A stretch of 64,000 bases of DNA from Micromussa lordhowensis (GCA_964020085.1 OZ026604.1:24707427-24771426), one strand, 5' to 3'; counted from the stretch's first letter, positions 45,726 through 60,118 are shown. Program-made: numbers and translations. The notes: a model not told the origin generated them from the letters alone.

Positions 45726-48700
45726 CTCCGATACTTCGCATTTGGACCCGGACCGACCCCGGGAGTGCTTTGGTGGTATTAGTTTGCAAAGTTGCGACGC
45801 GCGCAAAGTTCGGCTAATTAGCAAACAGCCTGGTTAGCATAGTGCGAGATGTCGCGCAGCTCCGAAACTTTGCATGTGGACCCGGACCCACCCCAGGAGT
45901 GCTTTGGTGCCATTAGTTTGCCAAGTTGCGACACGCGTCAAGCTCGGCTAACGAGTCAGCCAGCCGGCCACGCCTGGGGATCTGCGGGCTGATTAGCATA
46001 GTGGGAGATTTCGCGCAGCTCCGATACTTCGCATTTGGACCCGGACCGACCCCGGGAGTGCTTTGGTGGTATTAGTTTGCAAAGTTGCGACGCGCGCAAA
46101 GTTCGGCTAATTAGCAAACGGGCTGGTTAGCATAGTGCGAGATGTCGCGCAGCTCCGAAACTTTGCATGTGGACCCGGACCCACCCCAGGAGTGCTTTGG
46201 TGCCATTAGTTTGCCAAGTTGCGACACGCGTCAAGCTCGGCTAACGAGTCAGCCAGCCGGCCACGCCTGGGGATCTGCGGGCTGATTAGCATAGTGGGAG
46301 ATTTCGCGCAGCTCCGATACTTCGCATTTGGACCCGGACCGACCCCGGGAGTGCTTTGGTGGTATTAGTTTGCAAAGTTGCGACGCGCGCAAAGTTCGGC
46401 TAATTAGCAAACGGGCTGGTTAGCATAGTGCGAGATGTCGCGCAGCTCCGAAACTTTGCATGTGGACCCGGACCCACCCCAGGAGTGCTTTGGTGCCATT
46501 AGTTTGCCAAGTTGCGACACGCGTCAAGCTCGGCTAACGAGTCAGCCAGCCGGCCACGCCTGGGGATCTGCGGGCTGATTAGCATAGTGGGAGATTTCGC
46601 GCAGCTCCGATACTTCGCATTTGGACCCGGACCGACCCCGGGAGTGCTTTGGTGGTATTAGTTTGCAAAGTTGCGACGCGCGCAAAGTTCGGCTAATTAG
46701 CAAACGGGCTGGTTAGCATAGTGCGAGATGTCGCGCAGCTCCGAAACTTTGCATGTGGACCCGGACCCACCCCAGGAGTGCTTTGGTGCCATTAGTTTGC
46801 CAAGTTGCGACACGCGTCAAGCTCGGCTAACGAGTCAGCCAGCCGGCCACGCCTGGGGATCTGCGGGCTGATTAGCATAGTGGGAGATTTCGCGCAGCTC
46901 CGATACTTCGCATTTGGACCCGGACCGACCCCGGGAGTGCTTTGGTGGTATTAGTTTGCAAAGTTGCGACGCGCGCAAAGTTCGGCTAATTAGCAAACGG
47001 GCTGGTTAGCATAGTGCGAGATGTCGCGCAGCTCCGAAACTTTGCATGTGGACCCGGACCCACCCCAGGAGTGCTTTGGTGCCATTAGTTTGCCAAGTTG
47101 CGACACGCGTCAAGCTCGGCTAACGAGTCAGCCAGCCGGCCACGCCTGGGGATCTGCGGGCTGATTAGCATAGTGGGAGATTTCGCGCAGCTCCGATACT
47201 TCGCATTTGGACCCGGACCGACCCCGGGAGTGCTTTGGTGGTATTAGTTTGCAAAGTTGCGACGCGCGCAAAGTTCGGCTAATTAGCAAACGGGCTGGTT
47301 AGCATAGTGCGAGATGTCGCACAGCTCCGAAACTTTGCATGTGGACCCGGACCCACCCCAGGAGTGCTTTGGTGCCATTAGTTTGCCAAGTTGCGACACG
47401 CGTCAAGCTCGGCTAACGAGTCAGCCAGCCGGCCACGCCTGGGGATCTGCGGGCTGATTAGCATAGTGGGAGATTTCGCGCAGCTCCGATACTTCGCATT
47501 TGGACCCGGACCGACCCCGGGAGTGCTTTGGTGGTATTAGTTTGCAAAGTTGCGACGCGCGCAAAGTTCGGCTAATTAGCAAACGGGCTGGTTAGCATAG
47601 TGCGAGATGTCGCGCAGCTCCGAAACTTTGCATGTGGACCCGGACCCACCCCAGGAGTGCTTTGGTGCCATTAGTTTGCCAAGTTGCGACACGCGTCAAG
47701 CTCGGCTAACGAGTCAGCCAGCCGGCCACGCCTGGGGATCTGCGGGCTGATTAGCATAGTGGGAGATTTCGCGCAGCTCCGATACTTCGCATTTGGACCC
47801 GGACCGACCCCGGGAGTGCTTTGGTGGTATTAGTTTGCAAAGTTGCGACGCGCGCAAAGTTCGGCTAATTAGCAAACGGGCTGGTTAGCATAGTGCGAGA
47901 TGTCGCGCAGCTCCGAAACTTTGCATGTGGACCCGGACCCACCCCAGGAGTGCTTTGGTGCCATTAGTTTGCCAAGTTGCGACACGCGTCAAGCTCGGCT
48001 AACGAGTCAGCCAGCCGGCCACGCCTGGGGATCTGCGGGCTGATTAGCATAGTGGGAGATTTCGCGCAGCTCCGATACTTCGCATTTGGACCCGGACCGA
48101 CCCCGGGAGTGCTTTGGTGGTATTAGTTTGCAAAGTTGCGACGCGCGCAAAGTTCGGCTAATTAGCAAACGGGCTGGTTAGCATAGTGCGAGATGTCGCG
48201 CAGCTCCGAAACTTTGCATGTGGACCCGGACCCACCCCAGGAGTGCTTTGGTGCCATTAGTTTGCCGAGTTGCAACACGCGTCAAGCTCGGCTAACGAGT
48301 CAGCCAGCCGGCCACGCCTGGGGATCTGCGGGCTGATTAGCATAGTGGGAGATTTCGCGCAGCTCCGATACTTCGCATTTGGACCCGGACCGACCCCGGG
48401 AGTGCTTTGGTGGTATTAGTTTGCAAAGTTGCGATGCGTGCAAAGTTCGGCTAATAAGCAAACGGGCTGGTTAGCATAGTGCGAGATGTCGCGCAGCTCC
48501 GAAACTTTGCATGTGGACCCGGACCCACCCCAGGAGTGCTTTGGTGCCATTAGTTTGCCAAGTTGCGACACGCGTCAAGCTCGGCTAACGAGTCAGCCAG
48601 CCGGCCACGCCTGGGGATCTGCGGGCTGATTAGCATAGTGGGAGATTTCGCGCAGCTCCGATACTTCGCATTTGGACCCGGACCGACCCCGGGAGTGCTT

Positions 48701-50245
48701 TGGTGGTATTAGTTTGCAAAGTTGCGACGCGCGCAAAGTTCGGCTAATTAGCAAACAGCCTGGTTAGCATAGTGCGAGATGTCGCGCAGCTCCGAAACTT
48801 TGCATGTGGACCCGGACCCACCCCAGGAGTGCTTTGGTGCCATTAGTTTGCCAAGTTGCGACACGCGTCAAGCTCGGCTAACGAGTCAGCCAGCCGGCCA
48901 CGCCTGGGGATCTGCGGGCTGATTAGCATAGTGGGAGATTTCGCGCAGCTCCGATACTTCGCATTTGGACCCGGACCGACCCCGGGAGTGCTTTGGTGGT
49001 ATTAGTTTGCAAAGTTGCGACGCGCGCAAAGTTCGGCTAATTAGCAAACGGGCTGGTTAGCATAGTGCGAGATGTCGCGCAGCTCAGAAACTTTGCATGT
49101 GGACCCGGACCCACCCCAGGAGTGCTTTGGTGCCATTAGTTTGCCAAGTTGCGACACGCGTCAAGCTCGGCTAACGAGTCAGCCAGCCGGCCACGCCTGG
49201 GGATCTGCGGGCTGATTAGCATAGTGGGAGATTTCGCGCAGCTCCGATACTTCGCATTTGGACCCGGACCGACCCCGGGAGTGCTTTGGTGGTATTAGTT
49301 TGCAAAGTTGCGACGCGCGCAAAGTTCGGCTAATTAGCAAACGGGCTGGTTAGCATAGTGCGAGATGTCGCGCAGCTCCGAAACTTTGCATGTGGACCCG
49401 GACCCACCCCAGGAGTGCTTTGGTGCCATTAGTTTGCCAAGTTGCGACACACGTCAAGCTCGGCTAACGAGTCAGCCAGCCGGCCACGCCTGGGGATCTG
49501 CGGGCTGATTAGCATAGTGGGAGATTTCGCGCAGCTCCGATACTTCGCATTTGGACCCGGACCGACCCCGGGAGTGCTTTGGTGGTATTAGTTTGCAAAG
49601 TTGCGACGCGCGCAAAGTTCGGCTAATTAGCAAACGGGCTGGTTAGCATAGTGCGAGATGTCGCGCAGCTCCGAAACTTTGCATGTGGACCTGGACCCAC
49701 CCCAGGAGTGCTTTGGTGCCATTAGTTTGCCAAGTTGCGACACGCGTCAAGCTCGGCTAACGAGTCAGCCAGCCGGCCACGCCTGGGGATCTGCGGACTG
49801 ATTAGCATAGTGGGAGATTTCGCGCAGCTCCGATACTTCGCATTTGGACCCGGACCGACCCCGGGAGTGCTTTGGTGGTATTAGTTTGCAAAGTTGCGAC
49901 GCGCGCAAAGTTCGGCTAATTAGCAAACGGGCTGGTTAGCATAGTGCGAGATGTCACGCAGCTCCGAAACTTTGCATGTGGACCCGGACCCACCCCAGGA
50001 GTGCTTTGGTGCCATTAGTTTGCCAAGTTGCGACACGCGTCAAGCTCGGCTAACGAGTCAGCCAGCCGGCCACGCCTGGGGATCTGCGGGCTGATTAGCA
50101 TAGTGGGAGATTTCGCGCAGCTCCGATACTTCGCATTTGGACCCGGACCGACCCCGGGAGTGCTTTGGTGGTATTAGTTTGCAAAGTTGCGACGCGCGCA
50201 AAGTTCGGCTAATTAGCAAACGGGCTGGTTAGCATAGTGCGAGAT
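44386..50245. repeat. Array 2: duplication of ten units (2 x 2,930 bp)
   Basis: GTCGCACAGC (44386/47316), CCGAGTTGCAAC (45335/48265), GCGATGCG (45501/48431) and CAAACAGCCTGG (about 45822/48752) recur 2,930 bp apart. The CTCCGGTACT marker at 44261 does not recur at 47191, so the left end falls between 44261 and 44386. The second copy has added GCGATGCGTGC and CTAATAAGC changes. Confidence 0.85.
48265..49960. repeat. Array 2: source of a 23-unit-offset copy at 55.0-56.7 kb
   Basis: Six markers in order (CCGAGTTGCAAC 48265, CTAATAAGC, CAAACAGCCTGG, GACACACGTC at 49446, GACCTGGACCC at 49688, GTCACGCAG at 49953) all reappear 6,739 bp (23 units) later at 55004-56692. This is the longest-range duplication found in array 2. 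Confidence 0.85.
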
Positions 50246-52300
50246 GTCGCGCAGCTCCGAAACTTTGCATGTGGACCCGGACCCACCCCAGGAGTGCTTT
50301 GGTGCCATTAGTTTGCCAAGTTGCGACACGCGTCAAGCTCGGCTAACGAGTCAGCCAGCCGGCCACGCCTGGGGATCTGCGGGCTGATTAGCATAGTGGG
50401 AGATTTCGCGCAGCTCCGATACTTCGCATTTGGACCCGGACCGACCCCGGGAGTGCTTTGGTGGTATTAGTTTGCAAAGTTGCGACGCGCGCAAAGTTCG
50501 GCTAATTAGCAAACGGGCTGGTTAGCATAGTGCGAGATGTCGCGCAGCACCGAAACTTTGCATGTGGACCCGGACCCACCCCAGGAGTGCTTTGGTGCCA
50601 TTAGTTTGCCAAGTTGCGACACGCGTCAAGCTCGGCTAACGAGTCAGCCAGCCGGCCACGCCTGGGGATCTGCGGGCTGATTAGCATAGTGGGAGATTTC
50701 GCGCAGCTCCGATACTTCGCATTTGGACCCGGACCGACCCCGGGAGTGCTTTGGTGGTATTAGTTTGCAAAGTTGCGACGCGCGCAAAGTTCGGCTAATT
50801 AGCAAACGGGCTGGTTAGCATAGCGCGAGATGTCGCGCAGCTCTGAAACTTTGCATGTGGACCCGGACCCACCCCAGGAGTGCTTTGGTGCCATTAGTTT
50901 GCCAAGTTGCGACACGCGTCAAGCTCGGCTAACGAGTCAGCCAGCCGGCCACGCCTGGGGATCTGCGGGCTGATTAGCATAGTGGGAGATTTCGCGCAGC
51001 TCCGATACTTCGCATTTGGACCCGGACCGACCCCGGGAGTGCTTTGGTGGTATTAGTTTGCAAAGTTGCGACGCGCGCAAAGTTCGGCTAATTAGCAAAC
51101 GGGCTGGTTAGCATAGTGCGAGATGTCACGCAGCTCCGAAACTTTGCATGTGGACCCGGACCCACCCCAGGAGTGCTTTGGTGCCATTAGTTTGCCAAGT
51201 TGCGACACGCGTCAAGCTCGGCTAACGAGTCAGCCAGCCGGCCACGCCTGGGGATCTGCGGGCTGATTAGCATAGTGGGAGATTTCGCGCAGCTCCGAAA
51301 CTTCGCATTTGGACCCGGACCGACCCCGGGAGTGCTTTGGTGGTATTAGTTTGCAAAGTTGCGACGCGCGCAAAGTTCGGCTAATTAGCAAACGGGCTGG
51401 TTAGCATAGTGCGAGATGTCGCGCAGCTCCGAAACTTTGCATGTGGACCCGGACCCACCCCAGGAGTGCTTTGGTGCCATTAGTTTGCCAAGTTGCGACA
51501 CGCGTCAAGCTCGGCTAACGAGTCAGCCAGCCGGCCACGCCTGGGGATCTGCGGGCTGATTAGCATAGTGGGAGATTTCGCGCAGCTCCGATACTTCGCA
51601 TTTGGACCCGGACCGACCCCGGGAGTGCTTTGGTGGTATTAGTTTGCAAAGTTGCGACGCGCGCAAAGTTCGGCTAATTAGCAAACGGGCTGGTTAGCAT
51701 AGTGCGAGATGTCGCGCAGCACCGAAACTTTGCATGTGGACCCGGACCCACCCCAGGAGTGCTTTGGTGCCATTAGTTTGCCAAGTTGCGACACGCGTCA
51801 AGCTCGGCTAACGAGTCAGCCAGCCGGCCACGCCTGGGGATCTGCGGGCTGATTAGCATAGTGGGAGATTTCGCGCAGCTCCGATACTTCGCATTTGGAC
51901 CCGGACCGACCCCGGGAGTGCTTTGGTGGTATTAGTTTGCAAAGTTGCGACGCGCGCAAAGTTCGGCTAATTAGCAAACGGGCTGGTTAGCATAGTGCGA
52001 GATGTCGCGCAGCTCTGAAACTTTGCATGTGGACCCGGACCCACCCCAGGAGTGCTTTGGTGCCATTAGTTTGCCAAGTTGCGACACGCGTCAAGCTCGG
52101 CTAACGAGTCAGCCAGCCGGCCACGCCTGGGGATCTGCGGGCTGATTAGCATAGTGGGAGATTTCGCGCAGCTCCGATACTTCGCATTTGGACCCGGACC
52201 GACCCCGGGAGTGCTTTGGTGGTATTAGTTTGCAAAGTTGCGACGCGCGCAAAGTTCGGCTAATTAGCAAACGGGCTGGTTAGCATAGTGCGAGATGTCG
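49953..52300. repeat. Array 2: tandem duplication of four units (2 x 1,172 bp)
   Basis: GTCACGCAG (49953/51125), GCAGCACCG (50544/51716) and CTCTGAAAC (50841/52013) repeat 1,172 bp apart. Confidence 0.85.
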
Positions 52301-53110
52301 CGCAGCTCCGAAACTTTGCATGTGGACCCGGACCCACCCCAGGAGTGCTTTGGTGCCATTAGTTTGCCAAGTTGCGACACGCGTCAAGCTCGGCTAACGA
52401 GTCAGCCAGCCGGCCACGCCTGGGGATCTGCGGGCTGATTAGCATAGTGGGAGATTTCGCGCAGCTCCGATACTTCGCATTTGGACCCGGACCGACCCCG
52501 GGAGTGCTTTGGTGGTATTAGTTTGCAAAGTTGCGACGCGCGCAAAGTTCGGCTAATTAGCAAACGGGCTGGTTAGCATAGTGCGAGATGTCGCGCAGCT
52601 CCGAAACTTTGCATGTGGACCCGGACCCACCCCAGGAGTGCTTTGGTGCCATTAGTTTGCCAAGTTGCGACACGCGTCAAGCTCGGCTAACGAGTCAGCC
52701 AGCCGGCCACGCCTGGGGATCTGCGGGCTGATTAGCATAGTGGGAGATTTCGCGCAGCTCCGATACTTCGCATTTGGACCCGGACCGACCCCGGGAGTGC
52801 TTTGGTGGTATTAGTTTGCAAAGTTGCGACGCGCGCAAAGTTCGGCTAATTAGCAAACGGGCTGGTTAGCATAGTGCGAGATGTCGCGCAGCTCCGAAAC
52901 TTTGCATGTGGACCCGGACCCACCCCAGGAGTGCTTTGGTGCCATTAGTTTGCCAAGTTGCGACACGCGTCAAGCTCGGCTAACGAGTCAGCCAGCCGGC
53001 CACGCCTGGGGATCTGCGGGCTGATTAGCATAGTGGGAGATTTCGCGCAGCTCCGATACTTCGCATTTGGACCCGGACCGACCCCGGGAGTGCTTTGGTG
53101 GTATTAGTTT

Positions 53111-56100
53111 GCAAACTTGCGACGCGCGCAAAGTTCGGCTAATTAGCAAACGGGCTGGTTAGCATAGTGCGAGATGTCGCGCAGCTCCGAAACTTTGCAT
53201 GTGGACCCGGACCCACCCCAGGAGTGCTTTGGTGCCATTAGTTTGCCGAGTTGCAACACGCGTCAAGCTCGGCTAACGAGTCAGCCAGCCGGCCACGCCT
53301 GGGGATCTGCGGGCTGATTAGCATAGTGGGAGATTTCGCGCAGCTCCGATACTTCGCATTTGGACCCGGACCGACCCCGGGAGTGCTTTGGTGGTATTAG
53401 TTTGCAAAGTTGCGATGCGCGCAAAGTTCGGCTAATAAGCAAACGGGCTGGTTAGCATAGTGCGAGATGTCGCGCAGCTCCGAAACTTTGCATGTGGACC
53501 CGGACCCACCCCAGGAGTGCTTTGGTGCCATTAGTTTGCCAAGTTGCGACACGCGTCAAGCTCGGCTAACGAGTCAGCCAGCCGGCCACGCCTGGGGATC
53601 TGCGGGCTGATTAGCATAGTGGGAGATTTCGCGCAGCTCCGATACTTCGCATTTGGACCCGGACCGACCCCGGGAGTGCTTTGGTGGTATTAGTTTGCAA
53701 AGTTGCGACGCGCGCAAAGTTCGGCTAATTAGCAAACGGGCTGGTTAGCATAGTGCGAGATGTCGCGCAGCTCTGAAACTTTGCATGTGGACCCGGACCC
53801 ACCCCAGGAGTGCTTTGGTGCCATTAGTTTGCCAAGTTGCGACACGCGTCAAGCTCGGCTAACGAGTCAGCCAGCCGGCCACGCCTGGGGATCTGCGGGC
53901 TGATTAGCATAGTGGGAGATTTCGCGCAGCTCCGATACTTCGCATTTGGACCCGGACCGACCCCGGGAGTGCTTTGGTGGTATTAGTTTGCAAAGTTGCG
54001 ACGCGCGCAAAGTTCGGCTAATTAGCAAACGGGCTGGTTAGCATAGTGCGAGATGTCGCGCAGCTCCGAAACTTTGCATGTGGACCCGGACCCACCCCAG
54101 GAGTGCTTTGGTGCCATTAGTTTGCCAAGTTGCGACACGCGTCAAGCTCGGCTAACGAGTCAGCCAGCCGGCCACGCCTGGGGATCTGCGGGCTGATTAG
54201 CATAGTGGGAGATTTCGCGCAGCTCCGATACTTCGCATTTGGACCCGGACCGACCCCGGGAGTGCTTTGGTGGTATTAGTTTGCAAAGTTGCGACGCGCG
54301 CAAAGTTCGGCTAATTAGCAAACGGGCTGGTTAGCATAGTGCGAGATGTCGCGCAGCTCCGAAACTTTGCATGTGGACCCGGACCCACCCCAGGAGTGCT
54401 TTGGTGCCATTAGTTTGCCAAGTTGCGACACGCGTCAAGCTCGGCTAACGAGTCAGCCAGCCGGCCACGCCTGGGGATCTGCGGGCTGATTAGCATAGTG
54501 GGAGATTTCGCGCAGCTCCGATACTTCGCATTTGGACCCGGACCGACCCCGGGAGTGCTTTGGTGGTATTAGTTTGCAAAGTTGCGACGCGCGCAAAGTT
54601 CGGCTAATTAGCAAACGGGCTGGTTAGCATAGTGCGAGATGTCGCGCAGCTCCGAAACTTTGCATGTGGACCCGGACCCACCCCAGGAGTGCTTTGGTGC
54701 CATTAGTTTGCCCAGTTGCGACACGCGTCAAGCTCGGCTAACGAGTCAGCCAGCCGGCCACGCCTGGGGATCTGCGGGCTGATTAGCATAGTGGGAGATT
54801 TCGCGCAGCTCCGATACTTCGCATTTGGACCCGGACCGACCCCGGGAGTGCTTTGGTGGTATTAGTTTGCAAACTTGCGACGCGCGCAAAGTTCGGCTAA
54901 TTAGCAAACGGGCTGGTTAGCATAGTGCGAGATGTCGCGCAGCTCCGAAACTTTGCATGTGGACCCGGACCCACCCCAGGAGTGCTTTGGTGCCATTAGT
55001 TTGCCGAGTTGCAACACGCGTCAAGCTCGGCTAACGAGTCAGCCAGCCGGCCACGCCTGGGGATCTGCGGGCTGATTAGCATAGTGGGAGATTTCGCGCA
55101 GCTCCGATACTTCGCATTTGGACCCGGACCGACCCCGGGAGTGCTTTGGTGGTATTAGTTTGCAAAGTTGCGATGCGCGCAAAGTTCGGCTAATAAGCAA
55201 ACGGGCTGGTTAGCATAGTGCGAGATGTCGCGCAGCTCCGAAACTTTGCATGTGGACCCGGACCCACCCCAGGAGTGCTTTGGTGCCATTAGTTTGCCAA
55301 GTTGCGACACGCGTCAAGCTCGGCTAACGAGTCAGCCAGCTGACCACCCCTTTCGATCTGCGGGCTGATTAGCATAGTGGGAGATTTCGCGCAGCTCCGA
55401 TACTTCGCATTTGGACCCGGACCGACCCCGGGAGTGCTTTGGTGGTATTAGTTTGCAAAGTTGCGACGCGCGCAAAGTTCGGCTAATTAGCAAACAGCCT
55501 GGTTAGCATAGTGCGAGATGTCGCGCAGCTCCGAAACTTTGCATGTGGACCCGGACCCACCCCAGGAGTGCTTTGGTGCCATTAGTTTGCCAAGTTGCGA
55601 CACGCGTCAAGCTCGGCTAACGAGTCAGCCAGCCGGCCACGCCTGGGGATCTGCGGGCTGATTAGCATAGTGGGAGATTTCGCGCAGCTCCGATACTTCG
55701 CATTTGGACCCGGACCGACCCCGGGAGTGCTTTGGTGGTATTAGTTTGCAAAGTTGCGACGCGCGCAAAGTTCGGCTAATTAGCAAACGGGCTGGTTAGC
55801 ATAGTGCGAGATGTCGCGCAGCTCCGAAACTTTGCATGTGGACCCGGACCCACCCCAGGAGTGCTTTGGTGCCATTAGTTTGCCAAGTTGCGACACGCGT
55901 CAAGCTCGGCTAACGAGTCAGCCAGCCGGCCACGCCTGGGGATCTGCGGGCTGATTAGCATAGTGGGAGATTTCGCGCAGCTCCGATACTTCGCATTTGG
56001 ACCCGGACCGACCCCGGGAGTGCTTTGGTGGTATTAGTTTGCAAAGTTGCGACGCGCGCAAAGTTCGGCTAATTAGCAAACGGGCTGGTTAGCATAGTGC

Positions 56101-56630
56101 GAGATGTCGCGCAGCTCCGAAACTTTGCATGTGGACCCGGACCCACCCCAGGAGTGCTTTGGTGCCATTAGTTTGCCAAGTTGCGACACACGTCAAGCTC
56201 GGCTAACGAGTCAGCCAGCCGGCCACGCCTGGGGATCTGCGGGCTGATTAGCATAGTGGGAGATTTCGCGCAGCTCCGATACTTCGCATTTGGACCCGGA
56301 CCGACCCCGGGAGTGCTTTGGTGGTATTAGTTTGCAAAGTTGCGACGCGCGCAAAGTTCGGCTAATTAGCAAACGGGCTGGTTAGCATAGTGCGAGATGT
56401 CGCGCAGCTCCGAAACTTTGCATGTGGACCTGGACCCACCCCAGGAGTGCTTTGGTGCCATTAGTTTGCCAAGTTGCGACACGCGTCAAGCTCGGCTAAC
56501 GAGTCAGCCAGCCGGCCACGCCTGGGGATCTGCGGACTGATTAGCATAGTGGGAGATTTCGCGCAGCTCCGATACTTCGCATTTGGACCCGGACCGACCC
56601 CGGGAGTGCTTTGGTGGTATTAGTTTGCAA
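53111..56630. repeat. Array 2: tandem duplication of six units (2 x 1,758 bp)
   Basis: GCAAACTTGCG (53111/54869), CCGAGTTGCAAC (53246/55004) and GCGATGCGCGC with CTAATAAGC (53413/55171) repeat 1,758 bp apart. The second copy overlaps the start of the 23-unit-offset block, so duplications of different sizes are interleaved. The right limit is approximate. Confidence 0.8.
55341..55358. other. Array 2: one half-unit with a cluster of changes
   Basis: Where almost every copy reads GCCGGCCACGCCTGGGGATC, this one reads GCTGACCACCCCTTTCGATC: seven changed bases within sixteen, with the length unchanged. The surrounding bases are normal. Confidence 0.8.
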
Positions 56631-58360
56631 AGTTGCGACGCGCGCAAAGTTCGGCTAATTAGCAAACGGGCTGGTTAGCATAGTGCGAGATGTCACGCAG
56701 CTCCGAAACTTTGCATGTGGACCCGGACCCACCCCAGGAGTACTTTGGTGCCATTAGTTTGCCAAGTTGCGACACGCGTCAAGCTCGGCTAACGAGTCAG
56801 CCAGCCGGCCACGCCTGGGGATCTGCGGGCTGATTAGCATAGTGGGAGATTTCGCGCAGCTCCGATACTTCGCATTTGGACCCGGACCGACCCCGGGAGT
56901 GCTTTGGTGGTATTAGTTTGCAAAGTTGCGACGCGCGCAAAGTTCGGCTAATTAGCAAACGGGCTGGTTAGCATAGTGCGAGATGTCGCGCAGCTCCGAA
57001 ACTTTGCATGTGGACCCGGACCCACCCCAGGAGTGCTTTGGTGCCATTAGTTTGCCAAGTTGCGACACGCGTCAAGCTCGGCTAACGAGTCAGCCAGCCG
57101 GCCACGCCTGGGGATCTGCGGGCTGATTAGCATAGTGGGAGATTTCGCGCAGCTCCGATACTTCGCATTTGGACCCGGACCGACCCCGGGAGTGCTTTGG
57201 TGGTATTAGTTTGCAAAGTTGCGACGCGCGCAAAGTTCGGCTAATTAGCAAACGGGCTGGTTAGCATAGTGCGAGATGTCGCGCAGCTCCGAAACTTTGC
57301 ATGTGGACCCGGACCCACCCCAGGAGTGCTTTGGTGCCATTAGTTTGCCAAGTTGCGACACGCGTCAAGCTCGGCTAACGAGTCAGCCAGCCGGCCACGC
57401 CTGGGGATCTGCGGGCTGATTAGCATAGTGGGAGATTTCGCGCAGCTCCGATACTTCGCATTTGGACCCGGACCGACCCCGGGAGTGCTTTGGTGGTATT
57501 AGTTTGCAAAGTTGCGACGCGCGCAAAGTTCGGCTAATTAGCAAACGGGCTGGTTAGCATAGTGCGAGATGTCGCGCAGCTCCGAAACTTTGCATGTGGA
57601 CCCGGACCCACCCCAGGAGTGCTTTGGTGCCATTAGTTTGCCAAGTTGCGACACGCGTCAAGCTCGGCTAACGAGTCAGCCAGCCGGCCACGCCTGGGGA
57701 TCTGCGGGCTGATTAGCATAGTGGGAGATTTCGCGCAGCTCCGATACTTCGCATTTGGACCCGGACCGACCCCGGGAGTGCTTTGGTGGTATTAGTTTGC
57801 AAAGTTGCGACGCGCGCAAAGTTCGGCTAATTAGCAAACGGGCTGGTTAGCATAGTGCGAGATGTCGCGCAGCACCGAAACTTTGCATGTGGACCCGGAC
57901 CCACCCCAGGAGTGCTTTGGTGCCATTAGTTTGCCAAGTTGCGACACGCGTCAAGCTCGGCTAACGAGTCAGCCAGCCGGCCACGCCTGGGGATCTGCGG
58001 GCTGATTAGCATAGTGGGAGATTTCGCGCAGCTCCGATACTTCGCATTTGGACCCGGACCGACCCCGGGAGTGCTTTGGTGGTATTAGTTTGCAAAGTTG
58101 CGACGCGCGCAAAGTTCGGCTAATTAGCAAACGGGCTGGTTAGCATAGTGCGAGATGTCGCGCAGCTCCGAAACTTTGCATGTGGACCCGGACCCACCCC
58201 AGGAGTGCTTTGGTGCCATTAGTTTGCCAAGTTGCGACACGCGTCAAGCTCGGCTAACGAGTCAGCCAGCCGGCCACGCCTGGGGATCTGCGGGCTGATT
58301 AGCATAGTGGGAGATTTCGCGCAGCTCCGATACTTCGCATTTGGACCCGGACCGACCCCG

Positions 58361-60118
58361 GTAGTGCTTTGGTGGTATTAGTTTGCAAAGTTGCGACGCG
58401 CGCAAAGTTCGGCTAATTAGCAAACGGGCTGGTTAGCATAGTGCGAGATGTCGCGCAGCTCCGAAACTTTGCATGTGGACCCGGACCCACCCCAGGAGTG
58501 CTTTGGTGCCATTAGTTTGCCAAGTTGCGACACGCGTCAAGCTCGGCTAACGAGTCAGCCAGCCGGCCACGCCTGGGGATCTGCGGGCTGATTAGCATAG
58601 TGGGAGATTTCGCGCAGCTCCGATACTTCGCATTTGGACCCGGACCGACCCCGGGAGTGCTTTGGTGGTATTAGTTTGCAAAGTTGCGACGCGCGCAAAG
58701 TTCGGCTAATTAGAAAACGGGCTGGTTAGCATAGTGCGAGATGTCGCGCAGCTCCGAAACTTTGCATGTGGACCCGGACCCACCCCAGGAGTGCTTTGGT
58801 GCCATTAGTTTGCCAAGTTGCGACACGCGTCAAGCTCGGCTAACGAGTCAGCCAGCCGGCCACGCCTGGGGATCTGCGGGCTGATTAGCATAGTGGGAGA
58901 TTTCGCGCAGCTCCGATACTTCGCATTTGGACCCGGACCGACCCCGGGAGTGCTTTGGTGGTATTAGTTTTCAAAGTTGCGACGCGCGCAAAGTTCGGCT
59001 AATTAGCAAACGGGCTGGTTAGCATAGTGCGAGATGTCGCGCAGCTCCGAAACTTTGCATGTGGACCCGGACCCACCCCAGGAGTGCTTTGGTGCCATTA
59101 GTTTGTCAAGTTGCGACACGCGTCAAGCTCGGCTAACGAGTCAGCCAGCCGGCCACGCCTGGGGATCTGCGGGCTGATTAGCATAGTGGGAGATTTCGCG
59201 CAGCTCCGATACTTCGCATTTGGACCCGGACCGACCCCGGTAGTGCTTTGGTGGTATTAGTTTGCAAAGTTGCGACGCGCGCAAAGTTCGGCTAATTAGC
59301 AAACGGGCTGGTTAGCATAGTGCGAGATGTCGCGCAGCTCCGAAACTTTGCATGTGGACCCGGACCCACCCCAGGAGTGCTTTGGTGCCATTAGTTTGCC
59401 AAGTTGCGACACGCGTCAAGCTCGGCTAACGAGTCAGCCAGCCGGCCACGCCTGGGGATCTGCGGGCTGATTAGCATAGTGGGAGATTTCGCGCAGCTCC
59501 GATACTTCGCATTTGGACCCGGACCGACCCCGGGAGTGCTTTGGTGGTATTAGTTTGCAAAGTTGCGACGCGCGCAAAGTTCGGCTAATTAGAAAACGGG
59601 CTGGTTAGCATAGTGCGAGATGTCGCGCAGCTCCGAAACTTTGCATGTGGACCCGGACCCACCCCAGGAGTGCTTTGGTGCCATTAGTTTGCCAAGTTGC
59701 GACACGCGTCAAGCTCGGCTAACGAGTCAGCCAGCCGGCCACGCCTGGGGATCTGCGGGCTGATTAGCATAGTGGGAGATTTCGCGCAGCTCCGATACTT
59801 CGCATTTGGACCCGGACCGACCCCGGGAGTGCTTTGGTGGTATTAGTTTTCAAAGTTGCGACGCGCGCAAAGTTCGGCTAATTAGCAAACGGGCTGGTTA
59901 GCATAGTGCGAGATGTCGCGCAGCTCCGAAACTTTGCATGTGGACCCGGACCCACCCCAGGAGTGCTTTGGTGCCATTAGTTTGCCAAGTTGCGACACGC
60001 GTCAAGCTCGGCTAACGAGTCAGCCAGCCGGCCACGCCTGGGGATCTGCGGGCTGATTAGCATAGTGGGAGATTTCGCGCAGCTCCGATACTTCGCATTT
60101 GGACCCGGACCGACCCCG
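58361..60118. repeat. Array 2: second tandem duplication of three units (2 x 879 bp)
   Basis: CCCCGGTAGTG (58361/59240), TTAGAAAACGGG (58711/59590) and AGTTTTCAAAG (about 58967/59846) recur 879 bp apart. It is independent of the three-unit duplication at 40 kb, as its variants are different. The second copy lacks the GTTTGTCAAG change of the first (59103). Confidence 0.88.
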
